21,531 nucleotides of DNA, from NCBI GenBank assembly GCA_964493015.1, contig CAZBLU010000027.1, forward strand, positions 1 to 21,531, given 5' to 3'. The translations under genes and the position numbers were made by a program. The first letter of the stretch is position 1. The number at the start of each line of letters is the position of its first letter. The notes beneath the pieces are model-generated. The model ran no database searches. It was not told the DNA's origin and was given only the letters and a program-made list of their open reading frames with translations. Below are positions 12,374 to 20,952 of the stretch, one piece after another. This stretch comes from Caldimicrobium sp964493015. Its GTDB lineage: Bacteria > Desulfobacterota > Thermodesulfobacteria > Thermodesulfobacteriales > Thermodesulfobacteriaceae.

Positions 12374-14284
12374 ATGAGAAAATCTATCATTGCCAGGCTG
12401 TTCTTAACCTTTATTCCAATTTTTATAGCCCTTTTGGTAATCTTTTTTTATTTCCTCTATGAAGTTAATCAATTAAGGAGTTTTGGGGTTTTGATCAATC
12501 AAGCGGGGATTCTTAGCCTTAGCACGCAAGCTTATCTTAAGGATGCCCATTTCTTCTGTGAGATTAAACAAAAAAGCAGTTTATATGCTGAAAAAATAAA
12601 AAAATCAAAAAATAATGTGAAGGAGGCATTTAGTTATTTAAAGGAGGGCAAGGGGAATAGCAAGAATGTAAAAAGTCTTGCTGATGAGAAGGCCTTAGAT
12701 CTTTTGAAAGAGGTAGATAAAGGCTACGAGGAATTTTTAGACAAAATGGACAGATATATCTCAACCTGTGAAGAGGAACTGGTTCTAAAAATTGATGAAG
12801 AGGTAGAAAGGCTTTTGACTAAGAGTATGGAATTAACTAATTATCTTGCGAGCATAAGTCAGTCTGAAATGAATAAAATGCTCCTTTCATTAATTATACT
12901 CTTTTTATTAATATCAACCCTATTAGTCCTTGCCTTAATTTTTACCTATAAGAGCGTGAGAAATTCACTTAAAGAGATTAATAAGGTTATTAAAAATCTT
13001 GAGAAGGGTAATTTTAAAGAGGTAAATGTATCCTCTGTTTTTGATGATTTTAAGCCTATTGTGCTTTCCCTTAACAATCTTAGTATGACCTTTGAGAAGA
13101 CCTTAGCGGGGATGAACACTGCAAATAAAGTGATTGTGGATACTATTAAAAATCAGAAAGAGAGTATTAATGAGATTAGTCCTTTGGCCTTACAAATAGA
13201 TAGTCTTGTAGATAAGGTAGATGAAAGTGGAAAAGAATTAACTGAAGCCATAGCCTTGATTGAACAGTCTACCGAGGAGATGAAGAGTGCTATATCAGAA
13301 ATTTCTCAAAATACTTTGGCCACTGCCGAGCGGTCTAAATTGGTAAGAGCCTCTGCAGAAGAGACACAAGAAACTGTCTTAAGTCTTGAAAAGGCTATGC
13401 ATCAGATTAGAGACATAACGGAAATAATCCGTGGAATTGCTGAACAAACCAATCTTCTTGCTCTCAATGCCTCTATAGAGGCTGCTCGTGCAGGTGAAGC
13501 AGGTAAAGGCTTTGCGGTTGTGGCTAATGAGGTAAAAGAACTTGCTAAAAAGGTTTCAGACTTTACGGGAGATATTGAACGCATCATGGAAGAGCTCTCA
13601 CAACAGGTCAAGAATGCCGTAGAAAAAGTAGAGATAACTAAGGAGATGGTTGATGAGGTTGAAAAGGCATCAACTACCATTGCAGGAGCGGTTGAAGAAC
13701 AAACAGCGGTGACCAATAGTATAGTAGAGAGTGCCCTACAAACAAAGGAAAGAAGTTTTTCTTTGATCTCAGAGATTGAGGACCTGCGGAAGGTCTCGGA
13801 AAAATTAAAAAGGGTTTTAGCTGAGTTTCAAGCTGAGTGTAGAGTATTAGAGGAAATTACCCTCACTTACCAAATCATTGGAGAGCTCTATGTCTTTGAG
13901 GAGAGAGCTATTACTGATGAGACTTTGAAAAATTTAGATCTAAATTCTTTAATTAATCTTGCTATTTTAGGTCATGTAAACTGGAAGATGCAGTTTCTCT
14001 CCTCGGCTATAAGAGGTAGGGTCCCACAGGTGGAAAGAGATCATAGGAAATGTCTCTTGGGGAGAAGTATGGAATATTTAAGGATGAAGCTTGCGCATAC
14101 ATCACTTGCTGGGCTCCTTGATAAGCTTGAAGAACCACATGCAAAAATGCATCAATTAGTGGAGAGATTTGAAAGAGAGGTTAATCTAAAGGATATAGAA
14201 GATATACTTAAGTTTATAGATAAAGAAGTTTTGCCTACCTTTGCTGAGGTAATGGGATATTTTAAGGAGTTGAAAAAAGGGTAA
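12374..14284 (+). CDS. Methyl-accepting chemotaxis protein with PilJ-like periplasmic domain and C-terminal zinc-binding (CZB) domain
   Basis: A 636-aa chemoreceptor. TM1 is at about 8-29, a helical periplasmic domain of about 135 residues follows, and TM2 is at about 168-191, then a long cytoplasmic signalling coiled coil with its hairpin tip (E-Q-T-N-L-L-A-L-N-A-S-I-E-A-A-R) near 357-393. The periplasmic part has L-I-N-Q-A-G-I-L-S-L-S-T-Q, resembling the PilJ-type NIT/4-helix sensor, and two cysteines (62 and 132) that could pair. The C-terminus (about 525-636) matches a chemoreceptor zinc-binding domain: His534 in H-V-N-W, Cys560 in C-L-L-G, and His589 and His593 in H-A-K-M-H, the 3-His/1-Cys set. 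CZB domains in other bacteria modulate chemotaxis or diguanylate cyclase output in response to zinc or hypochlorous acid. The MscS gene follows after 44 nt. Confidence 0.88.
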   Translation: MRKSIIARLFLTFIPIFIALLVIFFYFLYEVNQLRSFGVLINQAGILSLSTQAYLKDAHFFCEIKQKSSLYAEKIKKSKNNVKEAFSYLKEGKGNSKNVKSLADEKALDLLKEVDKGYEEFLDKMDRYISTCEEELVLKIDEEVERLLTKSMELTNYLASISQSEMNKMLLSLIILFLLISTLLVLALIFTYKSVRNSLKEINKVIKNLEKGNFKEVNVSSVFDDFKPIVLSLNNLSMTFEKTLAGMNTANKVIVDTIKNQKESINEISPLALQIDSLVDKVDESGKELTEAIALIEQSTEEMKSAISEISQNTLATAERSKLVRASAEETQETVLSLEKAMHQIRDITEIIRGIAEQTNLLALNASIEAARAGEAGKGFAVVANEVKELAKKVSDFTGDIERIMEELSQQVKNAVEKVEITKEMVDEVEKASTTIAGAVEEQTAVTNSIVESALQTKERSFSLISEIEDLRKVSEKLKRVLAEFQAECRVLEEITLTYQIIGELYVFEERAITDETLKNLDLNSLINLAILGHVNWKMQFLSSAIRGRVPQVERDHRKCLLGRSMEYLRMKLAHTSLAGLLDKLEEPHAKMHQLVERFEREVNLKDIEDILKFIDKEVLPTFAEVMGYFKELKKG

Positions 14285-14328
14285 GCAAGACTTAGTTACC
14301 TTTGAGATTTTGATGAGAATATAATATT

Positions 14329-15360
14329 ATGGATTGGTCAAAATATCTCTTCCCTATATTATTTTCTTTAGGCATACTTTTAGGTGCTATAATTTTACGT
14401 TTAATTCTTAGTAAATATCTCCATAGGCTTGCGGAGAGAACTAAAATTCCCTGGGATGAGGTAATAATTGAGGTTTTAAAAAATTATATCCTTTTCTGGG
14501 GCTTATTACTTGCTATTCATGTATTTCTCTCATTTATAGAAATCCCTGCACATATCTTCAGGCTGATAAATAAAGGGCTTTTAATTCTTTTTGTTCTCTC
14601 ACTTGCCTTAAGTGGCTCACGCCTCTTGATTAAGCTTGTAGATTTCTATTTAGCCCATAAGACAGGTATTTCAAGTAGGATCACACTTATAGAGATTTTT
14701 TTAAAGATAACGGTCTATTCTATTGCCTTTATAGCTGTGCTCCACCTTTTGGACATAAATATTGCCCCTTTTATCACTACCTTTGGTATTGCTGGCTTAG
14801 CAGTAGGTCTTGCCCTTAAAGATACCTTAGAAAATTTCTTTTCAGGTATCCATATCCTTATGGCAAGGCAGATTAAGCCAGGAGACTTTATCCGTTTAGA
14901 ATCTGGCGAAGAGGGATTTGTTGAGGACATTAACTGGAGAACTACTACTATTAAGACCCAACAAAACAATCTTATCATTATTCCTAATGCAAAACTTGCT
15001 CAAAGCCGCATCCTAAACTATCATCTTCCTATGGAGGAGTTATCTGTGTTAATCAATGTAGGAGTTAGCTATGATAGTGATTTGGAAAGGGTGGAAAGGA
15101 TTACCCTTGAAGTGGCCAAAGAACTTATGAAAACTCACCCTGCGGGTGTGCCTGATTTTGAACCTCTTCTTCGCTATCATACCTTTGGTGATTTTAGTAT
15201 TAATTTTAATGTGATCTTGAGATGCAAAGAGGCAGGGGCACGCTTTCAGTTGATTCACGATTTTATTAAGAAGTTACACCGCCGCTATAAGGAAGAAGGT
15301 ATAGTTATTCCCTATCCCATTAGGACCGTCTACCTTCGCAACCCTGAAGGAGAGCACTAA
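14329..15360 (+). CDS. MscS-family mechanosensitive ion channel
   Basis: A 343-aa small-conductance mechanosensitive channel that releases solutes on hypo-osmotic shock. Several N-terminal helices (about 7-27, 52-71, 80-100, 122-142) precede the pore-lining TM3 at about 148-176, where G-I-A-G-L-A-V-G-L-A-L-K-D and N-F-F-S-G are the Gly/Ala-rich packing pattern of MscS. The cytoplasmic beta domain starts with I-K-P-G-D-F-I at about 182 and includes I-I-I-P-N at about 220-224; the alpha/beta C-terminal domain reaches I-P-Y-P-I near 330. The ATG at 14329 has no strong ribosome site. It lies 44 nt downstream of the chemoreceptor and 7 nt upstream of the exonuclease gene, so it may share a transcript with both. 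Confidence 0.9.
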   Translation: MDWSKYLFPILFSLGILLGAIILRLILSKYLHRLAERTKIPWDEVIIEVLKNYILFWGLLLAIHVFLSFIEIPAHIFRLINKGLLILFVLSLALSGSRLLIKLVDFYLAHKTGISSRITLIEIFLKITVYSIAFIAVLHLLDINIAPFITTFGIAGLAVGLALKDTLENFFSGIHILMARQIKPGDFIRLESGEEGFVEDINWRTTTIKTQQNNLIIIPNAKLAQSRILNYHLPMEELSVLINVGVSYDSDLERVERITLEVAKELMKTHPAGVPDFEPLLRYHTFGDFSINFNVILRCKEAGARFQLIHDFIKKLHRRYKEEGIVIPYPIRTVYLRNPEGEH

Positions 15361-15367
15361 TATAGAA

Positions 15368-16171
15368 ATGAGAGTCATTACTTGGAATGTAAATTCTTTT
15401 AACATAAGAAAAGGCCAGATTGAAGGACTTTTGAAGGAAAAAAGACCTGATTTTCTCTTGCTTCAGGAGACCAAAACAGAGAAAATTTCCTCTAATATTT
15501 TCCAGTCAATGGGTTATGAGATTTATCATGCAGGTGGGAAGGGAAGAAATGGTGTAGCCATTGTGGCTAAAGAACCCTTGGAAGAGATTTGGGTTGGTTT
15601 TCAAGGCTTTGACGAAGAAGATCCTCAAGCCAAAGAACGCATCATCGGCGGAAAAAGGGGAGACCTTTATGTTTTCTCTATCTATGTCCCTAATGGTAGC
15701 CCTGTAGAATCTGATTATTTTTATTATAAAATTCAATTTTTATACAAATTGCGAGAATTTTTGGAAAGATTTTTCTCTCCCCAGGAGTGTCTTCTCTTAG
15801 GTGGAGATTTCAATGTAGCTCCAGGGCCTGAAGATGTTTTTGATCCTGTGCTTCTTGAGGGGCAGGTTTGTTTTCATGAGCGAGAAAGAAAGGCCTTAAA
15901 GCATCTTCTTGACTGGGGACTTTTTGATGCCCTTAGGGTTCTCTATCCTGAGAAAAGGGGGCTCTTTACTTGGTGGGATTATCAGTTCTCTGCCTTTAAG
16001 AGGAATCTTGGTATGCGTTTAGATCATATCTTTGTTACGGCCCCGCTAAAGGAAAAATTAAAAGAGGTCACTATTGATCTCAAAACAAGGGCCCTGCCTA
16101 AGCCTTCTGATCATGCCCCAGTTATAGCAGACTTTGAGGATAAAAGAGATAGAGCAGGGCAGCAAGGCTAA
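15368..16171 (+). CDS. xth: Exodeoxyribonuclease III / AP endonuclease (Xth family)
   Basis: Base-excision repair enzyme cleaving at abasic sites, with 3'-5' exonuclease activity; 267 aa, the usual length. The endonuclease/exonuclease/phosphatase fold is shown by W-N-V-N at 6-9, L-Q-E-T-K around Glu34 (metal ligand), G-G-D-F-N-V-A-P near 144-151, L-D-H-I-F and the C-terminal S-D-H-A-P-V containing the catalytic Asp-His pair. The ATG at 15368 follows the MscS stop by 7 nt; no strong ribosome site is close to it. The last 50 nt overlap the convergent prepilin peptidase gene. That part encodes a weakly conserved tail after SDHAPV, so the overlap probably arose by extension of this end. Confidence 0.95.
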   Translation: MRVITWNVNSFNIRKGQIEGLLKEKRPDFLLLQETKTEKISSNIFQSMGYEIYHAGGKGRNGVAIVAKEPLEEIWVGFQGFDEEDPQAKERIIGGKRGDLYVFSIYVPNGSPVESDYFYYKIQFLYKLREFLERFFSPQECLLLGGDFNVAPGPEDVFDPVLLEGQVCFHERERKALKHLLDWGLFDALRVLYPEKRGLFTWWDYQFSAFKRNLGMRLDHIFVTAPLKEKLKEVTIDLKTRALPKPSDHAPVIADFEDKRDRAGQQG

Positions 16172-16910
16172 GAAATGGCCCAAAGGGTATTTCCATTTTT
16201 AATATCTCCCTCTCTTGGCTTTCTTTGTGGAAAATTTTTTGATAGCCCAAGTAACCTAAAAAGGTGACCAAGCCTAAAAGGGAGGCAAAGAAAAGCACAT
16301 TAAAAAAGCTTTGATAACCAAGAAAGGCCCCTATCCCCCCCATAAGTTTGAAATCCCCCATACCGAGGCCGTCTCTCTTTGCGGCAAGATAGTAAAGTTC
16401 GTTAATAAAAAATAGAAGGCCAATCCCTGCAAAGCCAGAAAGTAAACTATCTAAAAAATGAGCTATAAAGGGGTTAGTTCCCAAAAGAGTAAAGATCCAA
16501 CCAGCAAAGAGAAGGGGAATACTCAAAACATCTGGAATTTCCTTATGGGCTAAGTCTATAAAGGAGATAGAGATAAGAGACAAGGTAAAATAACTGAGGA
16601 ATAGAAAGGCAGAAAGCCCGTAGGGGATCTTAATTTTAAAGTAAAGGGCAATCAAGACAAGCAAAGTCAAGAGCTCCACCAAGGGATAGCGAAGAGAGAT
16701 CTTGGCTGAGCATTCGGCACACCTTCCCTTTAGGATAATATAGCTTAAAAGAGGTATATTGTGATACCACTTAATGGTCTTTCCGCAGGATGGACACTTG
16801 GAGAAGGGGCCAAGAAGGGACTCCCCACGGGGTAATCTGTAAATGACTACATTAAGAAAACTTCCTAAGATCAGTCCCGCAAGGATTACCCAAAGGAGTT
16901 CTAAGCTCAT
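16122..16910 (-). CDS. pilD: Prepilin peptidase / N-methyltransferase (type IV leader peptidase)
   Basis: Bifunctional inner-membrane aspartyl protease that cleaves type IV prepilins or type II secretion pseudopilins and N-methylates the new N-terminus. The 262-aa protein has the N-terminal G-S-F-L-N-V-V-I-Y-R-L-P segment (16-27) and the tetracysteine zinc loop C39-x2-C42...C64-x2-C67. Multiple membrane helices follow, with the two catalytic aspartates Asp119 (F-I-D) and Asp186 (G-M-G-D-F-K). All features of the full bifunctional class are intact. The ATG overlaps the PilZ gene stop (ATGA), so the two are coupled. No pilin, pilB, pilC or gsp gene lies in the window; substrates are elsewhere. 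Confidence 0.95.
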   Translation of the reverse strand: MSLELLWVILAGLILGSFLNVVIYRLPRGESLLGPFSKCPSCGKTIKWYHNIPLLSYIILKGRCAECSAKISLRYPLVELLTLLVLIALYFKIKIPYGLSAFLFLSYFTLSLISISFIDLAHKEIPDVLSIPLLFAGWIFTLLGTNPFIAHFLDSLLSGFAGIGLLFFINELYYLAAKRDGLGMGDFKLMGGIGAFLGYQSFFNVLFFASLLGLVTFLGYLGYQKIFHKESQEREILKMEIPFGPFLSLAALLYLFYPQSLL

Positions 16911-17275
16911 TCCTGTTTCGTAAACTCCCTTGTGATCCTTTCATATTCCTCTTTGGCCTCTTGGATAAAGTTGAGGGCCTTAATGTAGAGGCCCCATACA
17001 GGAGTCAAGTTTTTATCTATTTCCACTATCTCGATGCCGAGGCCAGGTTCCTCAGGGGTTCCAAAATGCACAATATATCCATAAACAGGTATTTTCCCTA
17101 TCTCAGGCAATTCCAGTTCAAAAAAGATAAATCGCTTCTCTGGAGAAAAGGGTTTATCCGTTTTGATAAAGAGACCCTTCCAGGATACATTTTCCACAGG
17201 ATAACCCTGGGAATCACCTGGAAAATGGGCCTTAATTTTGGTGAAAAATCTGGGGAACTTTCTCCGGTCTATCAT
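16907..17275 (-). CDS. PilZ-domain protein (probable c-di-GMP receptor)
   Basis: A 122-aa protein with a single PilZ domain. The c-di-GMP-binding signature is visible: R5-x3-R9 (R-K-F-P-R) and N29-x-S31-x2-G34 (N-V-S-W-K-G), a standard RxxxR / (D/N)xSxxG pair. A beta-barrel pattern follows, then a charged helical tail from about residue 90 that may make partner contacts. Both key motifs are complete, so ligand binding is likely, whereas many PilZ proteins near pilus genes lack them. It overlaps the upstream nnr stop and the downstream pilD start by 4 nt each (ATGA). The arrangement suggests that it acts on type IV pilus or secretion function, but that is inferred from context only. Confidence 0.85.
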   Translation of the reverse strand: MIDRRKFPRFFTKIKAHFPGDSQGYPVENVSWKGLFIKTDKPFSPEKRFIFFELELPEIGKIPVYGYIVHFGTPEEPGLGIEIVEIDKNLTPVWGLYIKALNFIQEAKEEYERITREFTKQE

Positions 17276-18855
17276 GAGTTACTCTCCCATCTTTTTAATA
17301 TTTGGGGAATATGGTTAGCAATCTCTGAGGCTAAGAGGCCAAGGGGCCCTTTATCCTTATGAAGACTTTGCCCTGAAGCCCCGTGAAGATAAACAGCTAA
17401 GGCTGTTGCCGTTAGAGCTTCATAGCCCTGGGAGAGTAAAGCCCCTATGAGGCCTGTTAAGACATCTCCCATGCCCCCCTGAGCCAAGCTTGGCTCGTCT
17501 ATAGAAGAGATATAGATCTTACCTGAAGGATCTCCAATTAAGGTATGCGGACCTTTGAGAGCTACCACTGCCCCTGTTAGATCAACAAGTTTTTGAAGTG
17601 AGCCAAGAAGATCTTTCAATACTTCTTGTGTGGTTATCCCCAGTAATCTTGCTGCTTCCCCAGGATGGGGGCAAATAATTTTTGTTTCCCTATACCTTTT
17701 TAGCCTTTCTGGTTCTTTAGATAGAAGGGTCAAGGCATCGGCATCCAAGACGAGAGGTATTTGAGCCTTTTCCAAGATGGCCCAGAGGACCCTTTGAGGT
17801 CCTGCCCCCAGACCAAAACCAGGCCCTATAACCAAAACTCTTTTACCCTCTAAAGCCTTCCAAAGAAGCTCTAAGGCCTCTTCAGAGACTTCTCCCTCCC
17901 TTTCTGGAAGACCAAGAGTTAGGGCTTCTGGGAGAAGGGTGCAGTAGAAGGGTTGAAGGCTTCGCGGAGAGGCAAGGGTAACAAGCCCTGCTCCACCTCT
18001 TAAAGCCCCAAGTGCTGTAAGATAGGCAGCACCGCTTTTACCTTGACTTCCAGCTAAGACAAGCACATGTCCTGCCTTCCCTTTGTGGTAATAGCCCTTA
18101 CGAGGCTTAAAGAGGGCTGAGGCTACCCTCTCATTTAGTAGGGTCCTTTGAGGAACAAGGTCTGTAGCCTCTTTTATGAATCTCCAAGGGTATCCAAGGG
18201 AGACGACCTTGACCTCACCAGCAAAGCCCTTTCCTGGATAAAAGAGATGCCCTGCCTTGAGGCACTCAAAGGTAACTGTATAGTCAGCCTTCACAGCAAC
18301 CCCTAAAATCTGTCCTGTATCTGCCGATACCCCAGAGGGTATGTCTATGGAAATAATTTTTAAAAAGGGGCTCTTGCTCCTAACTTCATTTAGGAAGGAG
18401 ACCGTTTCTTCAAAAAGTCCACTTAATGGTCTTGTAAGCCCTGTGCCAAAAAGGGCATCTACCACTATAGTAGGTTTAAGGTATTTAAAAAATTCTTCCA
18501 ATTCAGAGAGGTCTTTAAGTGGGCTTATGGGCACTCCCAAGCCCCTTAATATATCCAGATTTCTCTTGGCCTCTCCCCTGTAACGCTCTTCACTGGAAAA
18601 AAGTAAAACCTCAACCTCATAGCCCCAGTTCCAGAGGTATCTGGCACAAACAAAACCATCCCCACCGTTGTTCCCAGGGCCACATAAGATAAGGGCCTTT
18701 GCTCCTTCACTTATTGGGAAAAGCTCCCTAATAGTTTCAGCTACCCCATGCCCAGCTCTTTCCATGAGAATCTCAGGAAGGATCCCCACCTTTTCTATGA
18801 CAAAGTTATCTAAGCTCTGCATCTCTTTTGCAGTAGCCACAAAGAGCTCAGACAC
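17272..18855 (-). CDS. nnr: Bifunctional NAD(P)H-hydrate epimerase / ADP-dependent NAD(P)H-hydrate dehydratase
   Basis: Metabolite-repair enzyme that epimerises and dehydrates damaged NADHX/NADPHX, important at high temperature where hydration is faster. The 527 aa contain the YjeF N-terminal epimerase domain (about 1-215, with G-P-G-N-N-G-G-D-G-F at 59-68 and D-I-P-S-G-V). The YjeF C-terminal ribokinase-like dehydratase domain (about 235-520) has G-S-Q-G-K-S-G-A, H-P-G-E-A-A-R and G-G-M-G-D-V-L-T-G. The start is GTG at 18855, sharing one base with the acpS stop (TAGTG), with GGGGAGGA upstream. acpS-nnr adjacency is a common bacterial arrangement. The 3' end overlaps the PilZ gene by 4 nt. 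Confidence 0.95.
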   Translation of the reverse strand: MSELFVATAKEMQSLDNFVIEKVGILPEILMERAGHGVAETIRELFPISEGAKALILCGPGNNGGDGFVCARYLWNWGYEVEVLLFSSEERYRGEAKRNLDILRGLGVPISPLKDLSELEEFFKYLKPTIVVDALFGTGLTRPLSGLFEETVSFLNEVRSKSPFLKIISIDIPSGVSADTGQILGVAVKADYTVTFECLKAGHLFYPGKGFAGEVKVVSLGYPWRFIKEATDLVPQRTLLNERVASALFKPRKGYYHKGKAGHVLVLAGSQGKSGAAYLTALGALRGGAGLVTLASPRSLQPFYCTLLPEALTLGLPEREGEVSEEALELLWKALEGKRVLVIGPGFGLGAGPQRVLWAILEKAQIPLVLDADALTLLSKEPERLKRYRETKIICPHPGEAARLLGITTQEVLKDLLGSLQKLVDLTGAVVALKGPHTLIGDPSGKIYISSIDEPSLAQGGMGDVLTGLIGALLSQGYEALTATALAVYLHGASGQSLHKDKGPLGLLASEIANHIPQILKRWESNS

Positions 18856-19238
18856 TACTTTCCTCCCCAGATATAGACTATAGCAATAGTATACTCACAA
18901 TCATGAGAAAGGGAAAGAAGGATTTTTTCTCCACCCCGTTCTTTAAATACCTTTTCTGCCTGTCCTGTGAGGTGGATTTCTGGAGCCCCAGTTAGTGGAT
19001 CTCGTACAAGGGAGATTTCCTGAAAATTGAAGGGTGAATAGCCTCTTAAAGACTTGAAAAAGGCCTCTTTTACTGCAAAGGCAGAGGCTAAGGCAGGAAA
19101 GGGATTTCTCTTCCTTAAGGCATAGTTAAGTTCTTCTGAGGTAAAGACCCTTTTTATGAACCTTTCTTTATAGGTTTCGCAGAGCCTTTTAATTCTGGGG
19201 ATATAAACAAGATCAATGCCAACCCCAAGAGGGTTCAT
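18855..19238 (-). CDS. acpS: Holo-[acyl-carrier-protein] synthase
   Basis: Transfers 4'-phosphopantetheine from CoA to the serine of acyl carrier protein (encoded in this chain at 20953). The 127 aa are typical for the trimeric AcpS class. The two Mg-binding motifs are G-I-D-L with Asp9 and F-A-V-K-E-A-F-F-K with Glu58. The C-terminal S-L-S-H-D strand is also present. It overlaps rpiB by 4 nt upstream and nnr by 1 nt downstream. Keeping acpS with acpP and fabF ties activation of ACP to its production. Confidence 0.95.
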   Translation of the reverse strand: MNPLGVGIDLVYIPRIKRLCETYKERFIKRVFTSEELNYALRKRNPFPALASAFAVKEAFFKSLRGYSPFNFQEISLVRDPLTGAPEIHLTGQAEKVFKERGGEKILLSLSHDCEYTIAIVYIWGGK

Positions 19239-19684
19239 TGCTTAGTTTTTTGAGATAGCTCGTCAATAAGCAAGATTCTTCGCTCGTGGCGCCCAGCCTC
19301 AAACTCTGTGGTCAAAAAGACCCTGACAATCTCCACGGCCATACCATCGCCAATTAGCCTTCCTCCCAAGACAAGCACATTGGCATTGTTGTGTCTCCGA
19401 GCCATCTGAGCAGAAAAGGGCTCATGACAAAGAGCTGCCCTTATGCCAGGGAATCTATTAGCAATAATGCTCATACCAATCCCTGTGCCACAAATTAGAA
19501 TTCCTCTTTCTGCTTCCCTCTTTAAAAGCTTTTCAACGGCCTTAAAGCCATACTCAGGATAATCTACAGAGACTGAGGAATAAGTCCCCATATCCAAGAC
19601 TTCATGGCCTTCCTTTTGCAAGAAATCTTTAATCTTTTCCTTGAGGAAAAAACCAGCATGGTCAGAGGCTATTACAATCTTCAT
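19235..19684 (-). CDS. rpiB: Ribose-5-phosphate isomerase B
   Basis: Interconverts ribose 5-phosphate and ribulose 5-phosphate; 149 aa, RpiB/LacAB family. Diagnostic residues are S-D-H-A-G at 7-11, catalytic Cys65 in C-G-T-G-I-G-M-S, His87, and R-H-N-N-A-N-V-L at 97-104. The Cys and the HNxANVL motif favour RpiB over the sugar-specific LacA/B. The start is supported by AGGAGA 7 nt before the ATG. It lies 24 nt after fabF and overlaps acpS by 4 nt. In many bacteria rpiB sits next to glyA; that gene is not present here. Confidence 0.94.
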   Translation of the reverse strand: MKIVIASDHAGFFLKEKIKDFLQKEGHEVLDMGTYSSVSVDYPEYGFKAVEKLLKREAERGILICGTGIGMSIIANRFPGIRAALCHEPFSAQMARRHNNANVLVLGGRLIGDGMAVEIVRVFLTTEFEAGRHERRILLIDELSQKTKQ

Positions 19685-19708
19685 AACTATTCTCCTGAAA
19701 GGTCCTTT

Positions 19709-20947
19709 TTAGCTTTCCCATTTCTTAAATACAAGACAGGCATTGGTGCCACCAAAACCAAAGGCATTAGAGAGGGCTATCTTGATATCGGCTTTTCTTG
19801 CCTGATTAGGCACATAGTCAAGATCACATTCAGGATCAGGTTCCTCATAATTAATGGTGGGAGGAACAATACCTGTCTCTAAGGCCTTAACCGTTAAAAC
19901 AGCCTCTAAACCTCCTGCACCACCAAGCAGGTGTCCAGTCATAGACTTAGTTGAGGAAACCATGAGTTTGTAGGCATGCTCTCCAAAGGTCCTTTTGATG
20001 GCTTTAGTTTCGGCGGCATCATTTAAAGGGGTGCTTGTTCCGTGGGCATTAATGTAGTCCACTTCTTCTGGCTTAAGCCCAGCATCTTTAAGGGCTAATT
20101 CCATACATTTGGCTGCCCCTTCTCCCTCTGGAGAAGGAGCAGTCATGTGATAGGCATCCGCATTGGCTCCATAGCCTAAGAGCTCAGCATAGATCCTTGC
20201 CCCTCTTCTTTGAGCATGCTCAAGCTCTTCTAAGATCAAGATACCACAACCCTCAGCAATGACAAAGCCATCACGCTTAGCATCAAAGGGTCTGCTTGCC
20301 TTTTCTGGGGCATCATTTCTGGTTGATAGAGCCTTCATCACGGAAAAGCCTGCCACCGTGAGAGGAGTAATAAGGGCTTCCGTGCCTCCACAAATCATAG
20401 CAGTAGCCTTGCCTTCTTGGATAGCCCTAAAGGCCTCTCCTATGGCATGATTTCCAGCAGCACAGGCAGTGCACACTGCCATGTTAGGGCCCTTTGCCCC
20501 ATAGAGGATGGCAATCTGGCCTGCTGCCATGTTAGGAATGATCATAGGGATAAAAAAGGGAGTTATCCTTTTATAGCCCTTCTCGTCAAATATTCTTGTA
20601 TAATATTCTACCTGTCCTACCCCTCCCATGCCAACACCAATAATTACTCCTACCTCATCACCTAAATCGCTCTTGGGAAGCCCAGCATCACTTAAGGCCA
20701 TCTCAGTTGCAGCTATGGCATACTGGATAAAGGTGTCAACTCGGGAGACAAGCTTTGCAGACATAAATTCTTCTGGCTTAAAACCCTTCACCTCACCAGC
20801 AATCTGACTGGGAAGAGAGGAGGCATCAAATTTAGTAATTCGAGATATACCTGATTCTCCAGCTATAATCTTTTTCCAAGTTTCCTCTACACTTAAGCCA
20901 AGAGGAGAGATAGCTCCAAGACCTGTGATAACTACTCTCTTCTTCAC
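19709..20947 (-). CDS. fabF: 3-oxoacyl-[acyl-carrier-protein] synthase II (KAS II)
   Basis: Elongating condensing enzyme of type II fatty-acid synthesis, 412 aa. The catalytic triad is Cys162 (T-A-C-A-A-G), His302 (A-H-G-T-S-T) and His339 (T-G-H-L), with Lys334 also conserved. This Cys-His-His set separates it from FabH (Cys-His-Asn). The C-terminal N-A-F-G-F-G-G-T-N gating motif is intact. The start is a GTG 5 nt after the acpP stop, with GGGAGGAT overlapping that stop codon, so translation should be coupled to acpP. Nothing irregular is seen. fabD, fabG and fabH are not in the window. Confidence 0.97.
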   Translation of the reverse strand: MKKRVVITGLGAISPLGLSVEETWKKIIAGESGISRITKFDASSLPSQIAGEVKGFKPEEFMSAKLVSRVDTFIQYAIAATEMALSDAGLPKSDLGDEVGVIIGVGMGGVGQVEYYTRIFDEKGYKRITPFFIPMIIPNMAAGQIAILYGAKGPNMAVCTACAAGNHAIGEAFRAIQEGKATAMICGGTEALITPLTVAGFSVMKALSTRNDAPEKASRPFDAKRDGFVIAEGCGILILEELEHAQRRGARIYAELLGYGANADAYHMTAPSPEGEGAAKCMELALKDAGLKPEEVDYINAHGTSTPLNDAAETKAIKRTFGEHAYKLMVSSTKSMTGHLLGGAGGLEAVLTVKALETGIVPPTINYEEPDPECDLDYVPNQARKADIKIALSNAFGFGGTNACLVFKKWES

Positions 20948-20952
20948 TAAAA

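Noticed and set aside
13440..13545. DNA segment nearly repeated between the two chemoreceptor genes (around 10784-10870 and here)
   Set aside because: It encodes the conserved CheA-contact hairpin of all such receptors, so similarity is expected and not evidence of a mobile repeat.
14320..14325. TATAAT just before the MscS start
   Set aside because: It is only 3 nt from the ATG and has no -35 at normal spacing, so it cannot serve that start as a usual promoter.
16961..17362. 133-aa + strand frame across the PilZ/nnr junction
   Set aside because: It is antisense to two clearly recognised overlapping genes, and its product has no family-like features.
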